NCBI RefSeq assembly: GCF_031180965.1
Contig: NZ_JAPSLH010000012.1
Coordinates: 62,001 to 126,000 of the forward strand
Source of the DNA: Chelativorans sp.
GTDB lineage: Bacteria; Pseudomonadota; Alphaproteobacteria; Rhizobiales; Rhizobiaceae
DNA length: 64,000 nt
Direction: 5' to 3'
The position numbers and the translations under genes were made by a program. Below, piece after piece: positions 42,932 to 55,883 of the stretch; positions within the stretch are counted from its first letter, which is position 1; each line of letters starts with the position of its first letter. The notes under the pieces were generated by a model. That model saw only the letters and a list, made by a program, of their open reading frames with translations. It had not been told where the DNA came from and made no database searches.

Positions 42932-43017
42932 AAAAAGAGACCGTATCGTTTGCACGACACGGTCATAAGTCTAGGGAGGAAACGCCCAAGATGGGCATGG
43001 ACAGAACCAACTGTCCG
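42932..43017 (-). ncRNA. mmgR: Small RNA, mmgR/suhB (alpha-r8) family candidate
   Basis: A minus-strand transcript of about 86 bases is implied by a consensus promoter (43051-43024) and a strong terminator: GACCGT-x-TCGT, loop, ACGA-x-ACGGTC (42939-42964), then TCTTTTT. It contains a single-stranded TTTCCTCCCT box (42982-42973), an anti-Shine-Dalgarno element I recall as the ultraconserved core of the rhizobial mmgR family (suhB RNA in Rfam). It lies between genes for N-formylglutamate amidohydrolase and an inositol-phosphatase-type enzyme. In S. meliloti this sRNA limits polyhydroxybutyrate storage. Confidence 0.82.
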
Positions 43018-43023
43018 ACTCAC

Positions 43024-43051
43024 ATTCTATGTTGCGCTGCACAATTGTCAA
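43024..43051 (-). promoter_or_regulatory. Sigma70-type promoter of the sRNA
   Basis: On the minus strand: TTGACA (43051-43046), 16-base spacer, TAGAAT (43029-43024). The predicted start is near 43017. No minus-strand protein gene follows, only the sRNA and its terminator. Confidence 0.75.
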
Positions 43052-43163
43052 GTCTTCATACTAATTCCGCGCCGAAAATTGAGTGGATAACCTCAAGCTG
43101 TAGCTCCTTTGCCACAGGTTATCTCGCCATCCTGTTTCCTCCAGTCCGGAAAATAGCCCAGCC

Positions 43164-43952
43164 ATGAACGCCATGCTCCAAGAGCCCACGCCTGAATTCA
43201 TGCGCCAAGTCGCCGCCGCCGCGGCGGCCGAGACCTTGCCGCGCTTTCGCCAGGGTGGTGACATCATCAACAAGCGCGAGGCGGGCTTCGACCCGGTGAC
43301 GGAGGCAGACCGCGCGGCAGAGCAGGCGATCCGACGCCTCATCCGGGAAAGCTTTCCCGACCACGGAATAGTCGGCGAGGAGTTCGGAGTGGAGAATGGG
43401 GACAGGAGCCATGTCTGGGTGATCGACCCGATCGACGGCACGCGCGCCTTCATCTCCGGCCTGCCCCTATGGGGAACGCTCGTCGGGCTCACCATCGATG
43501 GGAGTGCGGTTGCGGGGATGATGTCGCAGCCTTTCACGGGCGAACTCTACTATGCCAATGCAAGCGGCGCCTATTACGAGGGGCCGGGGGGCGCGCGCCG
43601 GCTGGCTGTGCGGCGGACGACCGCCCTGCGGGATGCCACGCTCTGCACCACCACGCCGGGCCTTTTCGACGGGCGGCGCCGGGCGCTCTATGATCGCGTC
43701 GAGGAGGCGGTTCGCCTGCCGCGCTACGGCACCGACTGCTATGCCTATGCGATGCTGGCCGCCGGCCATGTGGATCTTGTCATCGAGTGCGGCTTGCAGC
43801 CCTATGACATCGTCGCCCTGATCCCCATCGTGGAGAAGGCGGGCGGCCTCGTCACCACCTGGGAGGGCGGGGCGGCGGAGGCAGGCGGCGACATCATCGC
43901 TGCGGCCACGCCGGAACTGCATGCGAGAGCGCTCGAATTTCTCCAGGGCTGA
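43164..43952 (+). CDS. hisN: Histidinol-phosphatase (inositol monophosphatase-like)
   Basis: 262 residues, IMPase superfamily. Metal motifs are GEEFG (about residue 74), DPIDGTRAFISGLPLWGT (about 93-110) and LQPYDIVALIPIVEKAGG (about 214). The RAFISGLPLWGT variant is typical of the HisN branch, which makes histidinol from histidinol phosphate. It is located next to the mmgR/suhB sRNA, as in other Rhizobiales. A start at 43164 or three codons later fits. Confidence 0.88.
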   Translation: MNAMLQEPTPEFMRQVAAAAAAETLPRFRQGGDIINKREAGFDPVTEADRAAEQAIRRLIRESFPDHGIVGEEFGVENGDRSHVWVIDPIDGTRAFISGLPLWGTLVGLTIDGSAVAGMMSQPFTGELYYANASGAYYEGPGGARRLAVRRTTALRDATLCTTTPGLFDGRRRALYDRVEEAVRLPRYGTDCYAYAMLAAGHVDLVIECGLQPYDIVALIPIVEKAGGLVTTWEGGAAEAGGDIIAAATPELHARALEFLQG

Positions 43953-43961
43953 GGCGCGACT

Positions 43962-44933
43962 TCAGTAGCCGGAGGATTCCTGGGTAAGCAGCCCGCTCTC
44001 GGCCGGCTTGGCGAAGGCCTCGAAGGCGGCAAGCGCCTGCTCACGGAAGAAGTCGGCCTCCTGCAGAATTTCGTGCCGCGCGCCGTCGATGGTGAGGACT
44101 TTACCGGAGCGCAGGCCCCGCGCGTAGCGCTCGACCATGGGCGTGGAGACGACTTGATCCCGGCCGGCGGCGAGGAAGAGAATGGGCAGGCGGATGCTCG
44201 CCTTGAAATCGGGATCCGAGACGGTTCTTGCCGCCGCCCAGGCGCCGTTCAGCCACGCCGCCGTCGGGCCTCCGACAAAGAGCTCAGGAAAGGCGCGGAC
44301 CAGCGCCTGATTGCGCTCGTAGCGCGCCAAGTCGCTCGTCAGTGCGTTGGGCTGGAAAGGCACTTCCTTGCCGCGCCTGCCGTGCCCGGCAACATACATG
44401 CGGCCCAGCCCCAAGGCACAAAGGGTTTTGGCAAGCCCTTTTGCGAGGCGCAGGGGCAGCGGCGTATGGATTTCCAGCAGGGGCGCGATCAGCACCATGC
44501 GCCGCACGCGATTGACGAGATCCGGCGTGGCGAGCAGCGCGATCAGCGCGCCGGTGGAATGGCCGAGCACGGTAAAAGGCGGGCGGCAATCCGGCAGCAC
44601 CACATCGCGGAAGAATTGGTCGAGGTCCGAGACATAGTCGTTGAAGCTTCTGACATGACCCTTCATGGGGTCGCGCAGCAGCCGGTCGGAGCCGCCCTGG
44701 CCTCGCCAATCGAGCGCGGCGGCGGAAAAGCCGCGCGCCGCAAGATCGCGCACGCTCTCGAAATACTTTTCGATGCATTCGTTGCGGCCCGGCAGGATGA
44801 CGACCGTTCCGTGATCACCACGCGAAGGAAAGCGCGCATAGCGGATGCGGCGGCCGTCCTTCGCTACCATCATGGCGGCCTCGGCGCCCTCGGGCACGGG
44901 GTTTTCCGGGATTTCGCGAAGCAGGTCGGTCAT
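43962..44933 (-). CDS. Alpha/beta hydrolase, lysophospholipase-like
   Basis: 323 residues from ATG 44933. Motifs include LPGRNECIEKYFESVRDLAARG, DWRGQGGSDRLL, the nucleophile elbow VLGHSTGALIALL and a C-terminal IDGARHEILQE with the catalytic His. This is the monoacylglycerol lipase/PldB-like (Hydrolase_4) group. The upstream in-frame extension to 45101 looks non-coding. It is convergent with hisN, with a 9-base gap. Confidence 0.87.
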   Translation of the reverse strand: MTDLLREIPENPVPEGAEAAMMVAKDGRRIRYARFPSRGDHGTVVILPGRNECIEKYFESVRDLAARGFSAAALDWRGQGGSDRLLRDPMKGHVRSFNDYVSDLDQFFRDVVLPDCRPPFTVLGHSTGALIALLATPDLVNRVRRMVLIAPLLEIHTPLPLRLAKGLAKTLCALGLGRMYVAGHGRRGKEVPFQPNALTSDLARYERNQALVRAFPELFVGGPTAAWLNGAWAAARTVSDPDFKASIRLPILFLAAGRDQVVSTPMVERYARGLRSGKVLTIDGARHEILQEADFFREQALAAFEAFAKPAESGLLTQESSGY

Positions 44934-45195
44934 TGCAGATAAGGCCAGGCGGAACGGTGCTTGCGTCCGGTGATAGAGACCGGCTTCGGCAAAAGCAAAG
45001 GATTTGGCGGGGAAGAGCATACCGGAGGCGGCTTGGCCGCCTCCGGCTGCTCCGGACCGATGGAAGGGACGGATGCATACGGTCCGGAAGGTCACATGCA
45101 TCCTAGCCCTTGCTCCCTGAACGTCAGGCGAAGGCGGCGTTCAGATTGCGTTCATATTTTGAAGCCTCGGGGCGCCGGGGCGAGCTGGCCGCCGC
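44934..45195. other. Divergent intergenic DNA between the hydrolase and hsp20
   Basis: No convincing gene. A minus-strand frame ending near 45124 gives an ASKYERNLNAAF-like tail but has no start codon with a ribosome-binding site. The region must hold the hydrolase promoter, which I cannot pinpoint. Confidence 0.4.
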
Positions 45196-45225
45196 CTTGA
45201 ACAGGCGGTCAAAAATACCCAGATA
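45196..45225 (+). promoter_or_regulatory. Heat-shock sigma32-like promoter
   Basis: CTTGAA (45196-45201), 16-base spacer, CCCAGATA (45218-45225), close to the sigma32 pattern CTTGAA-CCCCATNT. The predicted start is near 45232, giving a 100-base leader matching a ROSE element. Confidence 0.5.
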
Positions 45226-45231
45226 ATTGCT

Positions 45232-45331
45232 GCGGCCGCCACTCACGGGGCCGTGGCCACCTGAGGAAATGCCGAGATCGGGTTTCCGGCGATGGCCAAA
45301 CGCAACTTGTTGCTCAACAGGAGGACAGACC
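45232..45331 (+). promoter_or_regulatory. ROSE-type RNA thermometer in the hsp20 leader
   Basis: The 3' end holds TTGCT (45310-45314), loop CAAC, AGGAG (45319-45323). Pairing UUGCU with the Shine-Dalgarno AGGAG requires one G-G pair, the hallmark of ROSE elements. Upstream GC-rich inverted stretches (GGCCGCC, CACGGGGCCGTGG) can form the preceding hairpins. Melting on heat shock would free the ribosome-binding site. Confidence 0.75.
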
Positions 45332-45805
45332 ATGCGTCATGTCGATTTTTCTCCCCTCTACCGATCGACCGTAGGGTTCGACCGGCTCTTCACCATGCTT
45401 GACTCGCTTGGCCAGCTTGACGGCGGCCAGACCTATCCGCCCTACAACATCGAGCGCACGGGCAGCGATGCCTACCGCATCTCCATGGCGGTTGCGGGCT
45501 TCTCCGAGGACGACATCTCGGTTGAGGCGCACCGCAATGTGCTTACGATCAAGGGCGAAAAGCGCGACGAGCAGAACGACCAGAACGGCGAAATTCTGTA
45601 TCGCGGCATCGCCTCCCGCAGCTTCGAGCGGCGCTTCCAGCTCGCCGATCACGTAGAGGTGAGCGGCGCCACGCTGAAGGACGGCCTGCTTCACATCGAG
45701 CTGACCCGCAACATCCCCGAGGAGATGAAGCCGCGCCGCATCCCCATCGCGCGCGATTCGAGCGGCGAGGCGAAGCAGATCGAGGCGACCAGGAACGCCG
45801 CCTGA
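45332..45805 (+). CDS. hsp20: Small heat-shock protein Hsp20/IbpA family
   Basis: 157 residues. An N-terminal FDRLF/LDSLGQ arm is followed by the alpha-crystallin domain (YRISMAVAGFSEDDISVEAH to GLLHIELTR) and the C-terminal RRIPIA (I-x-I-like anchor). It is an ATP-independent holdase chaperone of the rhizobial class A type. ATG 45332 follows GGAGG within a ROSE thermometer, with a sigma32-like promoter upstream and a strong terminator downstream, so it is a monocistronic heat-shock gene. Confidence 0.94.
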   Translation: MRHVDFSPLYRSTVGFDRLFTMLDSLGQLDGGQTYPPYNIERTGSDAYRISMAVAGFSEDDISVEAHRNVLTIKGEKRDEQNDQNGEILYRGIASRSFERRFQLADHVEVSGATLKDGLLHIELTRNIPEEMKPRRIPIARDSSGEAKQIEATRNAA

Positions 45806-45824
45806 CCGCAAGCATCGCCATTGC

Positions 45825-45853
45825 AAAGCGGCGCCTTGGGGCGCCGCTTTTTT
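45825..45853 (+). terminator. Rho-independent terminator of hsp20
   Basis: Perfect stem AAAGCGGCGCC (45825-45835), loop TTGG, GGCGCCGCTTT (45840-45850), running into TTT. Being A/T-symmetric it can also act for the convergent threonine aldolase gene. Confidence 0.9.
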
Positions 45854-45861
45854 ATTGCCGT

Positions 45862-46920
45862 CTACGTGCCGACGATCGCGGCGAACGCGTCCACTTCCTC
45901 CGCCATGGTCGCAAATGAGGTGACGAAGCGATAGAGACCTTCGTCGGCCCCGAGCGTCAGCTCCGCATCCTGCGGGACCTTCCAGGGATGGAAGAAGACA
46001 CCTTTTTCCCGAAGGGACTGCGCCGTGCTCTCCTTCAGGACGGCGAAAACCTCATTCGCCTGCGGCACCCAAGCGAGCCGCGCGCCGGGGGCGTGGCGCA
46101 AATGGGTCGCCAGGCGCGCGGCCATGGCGTTGGCATGCGTTGCGTTTCTCAGCCACAGATCGTCGCTGAAATAGGCGTCGAACTGTGCGGCGATGAAGCG
46201 CGATTTGGAGAAGAGATGCGCCGCGCGCTTGCGCAGGAAGGGCATGTCGCGGCCCTTCGCCGGGTCCATGACCACGATCGCCTCGGCGCACCAGCAACCG
46301 TTCTTGGTGGCGCCGAAGGAAACAATATCCACCCCGCGCTTCCATGTCATCTCGGCGGCAGTGGTCCCGAGTGCGGCGACCGCGTTTGCAAAGCGTGCGC
46401 CGTCCATGTGGAGCGGCAGCCGGTGCTTGCGGCAGGTCTCGGCGAGCGCTCCGATTTCGTCGAGGGAATAGACAGTGCCGATTTCCGTGCTCTGGGTGAT
46501 GGAGACCGCCATCGGCTGGCCGGAATGCACGAACTCTGCCGGAAAGAGCCTAATCGCCTCGTCGAGCGTCTCAGGCGTAATCTGCCCGAGCACCCCGCGC
46601 ACTCCATGCGTCCGGGCGCCACCCGTCAGGTATTCCGGCGCGCCGCCCTCGTCCTCACGCATATGTGCGTTTTCATGGCAGAAGACCACTCCGCCCGGCC
46701 GGTTGAGCATCGCCATGGAAAGGGAATTCGCCGCGGTGCCGGTCGCGACGAAGAAAACCGCCACCTCGCGCTCGAAGATCTCGCAGAACCGTCTTTCCAC
46801 CTGCCGGTCGAGTTCGCTTGTGCCGTAGGCGGGGGCAATCCCGCGCGAATGGAGCGCCAGCGCCTCGCCTATGGCCGGGTGTGCGCCGGCCCAATTGTCG
46901 GATGCGAAATTGATCGCCAT
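45862..46920 (-). CDS. Low-specificity L-threonine aldolase
   Basis: 352 residues, PLP fold type I. It shows FASDNWAGAHPAI, FFVATGTAANSLSMAML, HMDGARFANA (Asp and Arg for PLP) and the Schiff-base Lys in VSFGATKNG. It cleaves L-threonine or L-allo-threonine to glycine and acetaldehyde. ATG 46920 follows GAGGCAGGC; the in-frame extension to 46971 has no such site. The neighbouring terminator separates it from hsp20. Confidence 0.9.
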   Translation of the reverse strand: MAINFASDNWAGAHPAIGEALALHSRGIAPAYGTSELDRQVERRFCEIFEREVAVFFVATGTAANSLSMAMLNRPGGVVFCHENAHMREDEGGAPEYLTGGARTHGVRGVLGQITPETLDEAIRLFPAEFVHSGQPMAVSITQSTEIGTVYSLDEIGALAETCRKHRLPLHMDGARFANAVAALGTTAAEMTWKRGVDIVSFGATKNGCWCAEAIVVMDPAKGRDMPFLRKRAAHLFSKSRFIAAQFDAYFSDDLWLRNATHANAMAARLATHLRHAPGARLAWVPQANEVFAVLKESTAQSLREKGVFFHPWKVPQDAELTLGADEGLYRFVTSFATMAEEVDAFAAIVGT

Positions 46921-47392
46921 GCCTGCCTCGCTGATTGCGCGCACCCTCGCTTGTTGCCCCCGCAGATTCAAGGGCTAAGTAAAAGGTAAACGCAGCGGCC
47001 CAGTGGAGCGCCGGATCCGGTCGGGAAGTTGCGGCTGCTGAACGCCGCGCGCAATTTTATTGCGGGCCAGCCACGGAATTTTTGCAATTTCGTATTGTAC
47101 CGCGCGCGGTTTTCTGGCAATGAGCGAATAGGACAGGAGTGCTGTCTTATTTATCCGGGCATGCGAGGGTCGTATGCGCTATAGTGGCGCGGCGGTCCGG
47201 AAGGATGTGCGGAAGGCGGTGCCGAAGGACCCAAGGTCCGGGCATGCCCACGAGAAGGAACGCGCCCGCGGGAGAGGGCAAGCGTTCATCCGGCCATTTC
47301 GCAAGAATGCCGACCCGATCCACCGGGTGCGCCGCTACGGGGCCGCCCGCAACTGAACGGCGCCCACGGGCGCCACGACTGGAGGACGAGCG
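46921..47392. other. Divergent intergenic region upstream of gltB
   Basis: 472 bases with no convincing gene. A 60-codon Arg-rich frame at 47174-47356 lacks any ribosome-binding site and looks random. It includes an AT-richer patch with a small hairpin (CGCAAT-TTT-ATTGCG, about 47050) and a possible -10 CTATAG near 47181. Promoters for the aldolase and gltB must lie here. Confidence 0.5.
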
Positions 47393-52117
<4,725 letters not shown>

Positions 52118-52119
52118 GG

Positions 52120-52164
52120 TTGAAAATCGAAGGTAGCTGTCATATGCTACAGGCATATGACAGC
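52120..52164 (+). promoter_or_regulatory. Promoter and palindromic operator of the vapBC module
   Basis: A perfect 12-base inverted repeat GCTGTCATATGC (52136-52147), TACAG, GCATATGACAGC (52153-52164) overlaps the -10 of a candidate promoter TTGAAA (52120-52125), 17 bases, TATGCT (52143-52148). Binding by the VapB-VapC complex there would block transcription, as in typical autoregulated modules. Confidence 0.75.
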
Positions 52165-52174
52165 GGAGGCGCGC

Positions 52175-52441
52175 ATGAACGTACATCAGCACGACGACGA
52201 AAAGCGGGTCGTCCGGGTGTTTCAGAACGGGCGCAGCAAAGCGGTACGGATTCCCAAAGAATGGGAGTTTGCGGCGGATACTGTGGTCATGAGGCAGCTT
52301 CCAGACGGCAGTATCATGATCAGAACGGGAGCCACGGCTGGACTTGTCGCTTATCTGAAGAACGCTGAGCCATGGACCGGCGGCGACTTCATAGAAGATG
52401 ACCGTCATCTGCCGCCGCTCGATGATGTCGAGTTTCCATGA
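52175..52441 (+). CDS. vapB: VapB-type antitoxin
   Basis: 88 residues. An N-terminal AbrB/SpoVT-like swapped-hairpin DNA-binding domain (RVFQNGRSKAVRIPKEWEF) is followed by a flexible acidic tail (DFIEDDRHLPPLDDVEF) that would wrap the toxin. ATG 52175 follows GCGGAGG; an earlier ATG at 52157 lies inside the operator palindrome. It overlaps vapC by 4 bases. Confidence 0.88.
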   Translation: MNVHQHDDEKRVVRVFQNGRSKAVRIPKEWEFAADTVVMRQLPDGSIMIRTGATAGLVAYLKNAEPWTGGDFIEDDRHLPPLDDVEFP

Positions 52442-52839
52442 AGTATCTTCTGGATACCAATATCATTTCGAATCTCGTCATTGAGCCCCAAGGCCGCGCT
52501 GCCCAAAAGCTCGAGGCGGTCGGTGAAGGAAACGTCTTCACAAGCGTAATTGCGCATGCCGAGCTCATGTTCGGCGTGCGCAAGCGCGGCTCGTCCGAAC
52601 TGGCGCGCAAAGTGGGCAACGTTGTCTATCGGTTGTACGTGGACCCCTTCGCGCCGCCCGCGGACAGCCACTACGCTGAAATACGGTTGGAATTGGAGCG
52701 TCGCGGAGAAATTATCGGTCCAAACGACCTCCTGATCGCGGCGCATGCGCTGGCGGTGGATGCGACGCTGGTGACGGACAACGTGAAGGAATTTTCCCGG
52801 GTTCCGGGATTGAGGGTTGAAAACTGGTTGCGGGCCTGA
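52438..52839 (+). CDS. vapC: VapC-type PIN-domain toxin ribonuclease
   Basis: 133 residues. Acidic catalytic residues are all visible: Asp in LLDTNIIS, Glu in IAHAELMFGV, Asp in GPNDLLIAAHA and Asp in LVTDNVKEF. VapC toxins cleave tRNA or rRNA to halt translation. The toxin is intact. It is co-translated with vapB (ATGA) and abuts a DUF433 gene. Confidence 0.92.
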   Translation: MKYLLDTNIISNLVIEPQGRAAQKLEAVGEGNVFTSVIAHAELMFGVRKRGSSELARKVGNVVYRLYVDPFAPPADSHYAEIRLELERRGEIIGPNDLLIAAHALAVDATLVTDNVKEFSRVPGLRVENWLRA

Positions 52840-53076
52840 ATGGGTTGGAAGGTGACTAATACGTGTATCGTATGCGACCGGGAAGTGATGTTCGGAAAGC
52901 CGACCGTGCGCGGTACGCGCATAACCGTGGAGCATATCCTGCGTATGGCTGCTGGAGGCCATTCGGAGTTGGAAATCGTTGATCAGCACCCCCGTCTCAC
53001 GATCGAGGATGTCCGCGCCGCTTTCAAATATGCGGCTGACGATATCGCTCCATGGCGTATCGAGGCGGCGGAGTGA
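52840..53076 (+). CDS. DUF433 antitoxin-like protein
   Basis: 78 residues. The DUF433 core FGKPTVRGTRITVEHILRMAAGG and HPRLTIEDVRAAFKYAAD is a small winged-helix-like fold. These proteins usually pair with a DUF5615 PIN-like toxin, but none follows here. ATG 52840 directly abuts the vapC stop, so it is the third gene of the module. Two Cys in the N-terminus (TCIVCDREV) replace the common PGVCGGKP start. Confidence 0.85.
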   Translation: MGWKVTNTCIVCDREVMFGKPTVRGTRITVEHILRMAAGGHSELEIVDQHPRLTIEDVRAAFKYAADDIAPWRIEAAE

Positions 53077-53177
53077 GTGCAGGCCCAACAGAGTGGAAGC
53101 CGAGCGCACCAGGCGGCGGCCTCCAGTGAAGCGGTAAGAACAAGACGCGGTCAACCGCGTCAGGACAAGGAACGAGC

Positions 53178-54632
53178 ATGGGCAAGGTTACAGGCTTTCT
53201 GGAGATCGACCGGCAGGAGAACAAGTACCAGCCGGCATCCGACCGCATCCGGCATTTCCGCGAGTTCACGATCCCGATGTCGGAGCAGGAGGTCGCCAAA
53301 CAGGCCGCCCGATGCATGGACTGCGGCATCCCGTACTGCCACGGCCCTACAGGCTGCCCCGTGCACAACCAGATCCCAGACTGGAACGACCTCGTCTACC
53401 AGGGCGATTGGGAAGAGGCGATCCGCAATCTCCACTCCACCAATAATTTCCCTGAGTGGACCGGCCGCATCTGCCCGGCGCCCTGCGAGGAAGCCTGCAC
53501 ACTCAATCTCGAAGACGCGCCGGTCACCATCAAGACCATCGAGCAGGCGATCGGCGACAAAGCCTATGAACTGGGCTTCGTGCGCCCCCAGCCGGCGGAG
53601 AAGAAGACGGGCAGGCGCGTCGCCGTCATCGGCTCGGGGCCGGCGGGCATGGCCGCCGCCCAGCAGCTCGGCCGCGCCGGCCATGAGGTGCATGTCTACG
53701 AGCGCGAAAGCCGCCCGGGCGGGCTGATGCGCTACGGGATCCCGGATTTCAAGATCGAGAAGCGCTATGTCGACCGTCGCGTCGAACAGATGCAGGGGGA
53801 GGGTGTCACCTTCTTCTGTGGCGTCAATGTCGGCGTGGACAAGCCCGTGGCCGAGCTGCTCGCCGAATATGATGCGGTGCTCTATTGCGGCGGCTCGGAA
53901 AAACCGCGCCCGGCGGGCATTCCTGGTGTCGAGCTCAACGGCGTCTACGACGCGATGCCCTATCTCGTACAGCAGAACCGCCGCATCGGCGGCGAGAACA
54001 CCCAGTCCGTCGCCTGGGCATCGGAGCCGATCCTCGCCAGCGGCAAGCATGTGGTCGTAGTCGGCGGCGGCGATACGGCTTCGGACTGCATCGGCACCGC
54101 CTTCCGTCAGGGTGCAGTGCGGGTGACGCAGCTCGACATCCGTCCGAGGCCGCCGGAGAAGGAGGACAAGCTGACCGTGTGGCCCTACTGGGCGACGAAG
54201 ATGCGCACCTCCTCCAGCCAGGCGGAAGGCGCCGAGCGCGAGTTCCAGGTCGCGACACTTGAGTTCATCGGCGAGGACGGCCAGCTCACCGGCGTCAAAT
54301 GCTGCCAAGTGGACGAGAAGCGCAAGCCCATCGCCGGCACGGAATTCGTGATCAGGGCTGACCTCGCCTTCATCGCGATCGGCTTCTCGGGGCCCATGGA
54401 AACCGGTGTGACGCAGGAGCTCCAGGGTTCGCTCGCCACCACCGTCGATCGCCGCAACTCGACCAATGTGGTCGCCAACGATCGCGACTACCGGACGAGC
54501 GTGGACAGGCTGTTCGCCGCCGGCGACGTGCGGCGCGGCCAATCGCTGGTGGTCTGGGCGATCCGCGAGGGGAGGCAGGCGGCGCGCGCCATCGACGAGT
54601 TCCTGATGGGAAGCACCGTCCTACCGGGATAG
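53178..54632 (+). CDS. gltD: Glutamate synthase (NADPH) small subunit
   Basis: 484 residues, usual length. N-terminal cluster ligands are [20 protein letters not shown] and CPAPCEEAC. The FAD motif is [17 protein letters not shown] (about residue 150) and the NADPH-binding motif [11 protein letters not shown] (about 295). It passes electrons from NADPH to GltB. ATG 53178 follows AAGGAAC. A 101-base gap lies between the DUF433 gene and this one, so it may be read through from gltB or have its own promoter. Confidence 0.96.
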   Translation: MGKVTGFLEIDRQENKYQPASDRIRHFREFTIPMSEQEVAKQAARCMDCGIPYCHGPTGCPVHNQIPDWNDLVYQGDWEEAIRNLHSTNNFPEWTGRICPAPCEEACTLNLEDAPVTIKTIEQAIGDKAYELGFVRPQPAEKKTGRRVAVIGSGPAGMAAAQQLGRAGHEVHVYERESRPGGLMRYGIPDFKIEKRYVDRRVEQMQGEGVTFFCGVNVGVDKPVAELLAEYDAVLYCGGSEKPRPAGIPGVELNGVYDAMPYLVQQNRRIGGENTQSVAWASEPILASGKHVVVVGGGDTASDCIGTAFRQGAVRVTQLDIRPRPPEKEDKLTVWPYWATKMRTSSSQAEGAEREFQVATLEFIGEDGQLTGVKCCQVDEKRKPIAGTEFVIRADLAFIAIGFSGPMETGVTQELQGSLATTVDRRNSTNVVANDRDYRTSVDRLFAAGDVRRGQSLVVWAIREGRQAARAIDEFLMGSTVLPG

Positions 54633-54637
54633 GCGCT

Positions 54638-55873
54638 TTACGGCCGGATCGCCGTCGTCGTCTCCCGGTCCGCCGCTGCATTCGACGGCGCGGGCTGGCG
54701 CAGCGAGAAATCGTCGGCGCGCCCGGGCTTCGGCTTTGGCTCCGGGTCGGGCGAAGCCGCCGGCGGCGGTGCGCCTCCAAGCAACTCGCTGCCGCCGTCC
54801 AGTTCCGGGCCGGCAAGCGAGATTGGCTGCGTGCGTGTAAGATCAAGGGGTGTGGCAGAGGCCACTCCGGGCTGCGGCGCGGCGGCCACACCCGGTTGCC
54901 CGCTGTCCGGCGAAACAGCCGTTCCCAAAATCTTGCTCACCGGCTTTTCGACGTAGAAGGCGACCTTGCGCTTGCCCGCCTCGGTCAGATTGATGCCATC
55001 GCTGGAGCGCAGCCGCACCGGCTGCCCGTTCATATCCGGGCCCGTCGAGAGGAAGGCGCCGTTCTCGTCGACAAACCCTTCCCAGATATCCACAAAGGTG
55101 CCGCCGGCGCTCTCCGCGGCCTGCTTGTAGATATCGTTGAAGGCCAGCATGTCGGACGACATGCTGGGCGATTTGAAGGACGGCACGCCTGTCCAGACGA
55201 GCGGAACGCCCGCCGATTTCACGCTGTTTGCAAAAGCCGTCGCACGGCGGGCATATTCGGTGCGCCAGGCCTCAGTCTGGGGCCGTTCGGATTCTCCGTT
55301 GACGTTTAGCTGCTGCCGGTCGTTGGAGCCGATCATGACCACCACCACCGCCGGCTTCACCTCCTCGACGATGCCGCCGATTTCGCCGTTCCAGTCGTAG
55401 TAATCATCGCGCACAAAGCCGGAGGAGCCGTTGCTGCGGTCGACCACGCGGACACCCGGCGCATCGGCATAGGCGGCCTCCAATCCCTCGGCCAGGCCGC
55501 TCGCGAGAAAATCGCCGACCACCAGGACAACACGCGCGTCCTCACTCTTCTCCACCACGGGAGCTGGCTTCGGTTCGGCGGCGGCCCGGCGCGTGCTCCG
55601 CGCGGCCGGAGCGCTTCTGCGCGCGCGCTGCTCGCGCGCGACCGGCGCCCCGCGGCGGGGCCGCACGACCCGCCTCTGCCTGGGCGGAGGCGGCAAGGCT
55701 TCGCGCGGGGGCGGGCCGCCAAACAGGCGATCGAAGAAGGTCTGGCGGCGGATCAACTCCTGGGCGGAAGCGGGATCCGGCAGCACGGAAAGGACGCTCG
55801 AGACCACCGCCAGGCCGAAAACGGCGAGCCATGGCCGCAGAAAGCGATTTCTCCGTTGCCCGCCTGCGGCCAT
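54638..55873 (-). CDS. DUF459 SGNH/GDSL-type exported hydrolase
   Basis: 411 residues. A signal peptide (FGLAVVSSVLSVLPDPASAQ) and a Pro/Arg-rich linker (about residues 60-105) precede the SGNH domain: block I GDFLASGL, block III VVMIGSNDRQQ, and the Asp/His pair region SSDGINLTEAGKRKVAF. A Pro-rich disordered tail follows. In this group block I has Asp-Phe rather than Asp-Ser, and the catalytic Ser is presumably SGL. It is probably a periplasmic acyl-esterase acting on envelope polymers, and it adjoins a lytic transglycosylase. Confidence 0.85.
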   Translation of the reverse strand: MAAGGQRRNRFLRPWLAVFGLAVVSSVLSVLPDPASAQELIRRQTFFDRLFGGPPPREALPPPPRQRRVVRPRRGAPVAREQRARRSAPAARSTRRAAAEPKPAPVVEKSEDARVVLVVGDFLASGLAEGLEAAYADAPGVRVVDRSNGSSGFVRDDYYDWNGEIGGIVEEVKPAVVVVMIGSNDRQQLNVNGESERPQTEAWRTEYARRATAFANSVKSAGVPLVWTGVPSFKSPSMSSDMLAFNDIYKQAAESAGGTFVDIWEGFVDENGAFLSTGPDMNGQPVRLRSSDGINLTEAGKRKVAFYVEKPVSKILGTAVSPDSGQPGVAAAPQPGVASATPLDLTRTQPISLAGPELDGGSELLGGAPPPAASPDPEPKPKPGRADDFSLRQPAPSNAAADRETTTAIRP

Positions 55874-55883
55874 TCTCTTCTCC

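Noticed and set aside
44941..44975. GGAAC in the plus strand near the hydrolase start
   Set aside because: Wrong orientation for the hydrolase gene and no CGTT at the required spacing.
45124..45333. Minus-strand frame ending in an EASKYERNLNAAFA-like tail, opposite the hsp20 leader
   Set aside because: The tail looks protein-like, but there is no start with a ribosome-binding site and the frame crosses the ROSE element. A remnant cannot be excluded.
47174..47356. 60-codon Arg-rich frame upstream of gltB
   Set aside because: No ribosome-binding site, biased composition, no recognisable motif; treated as intergenic.
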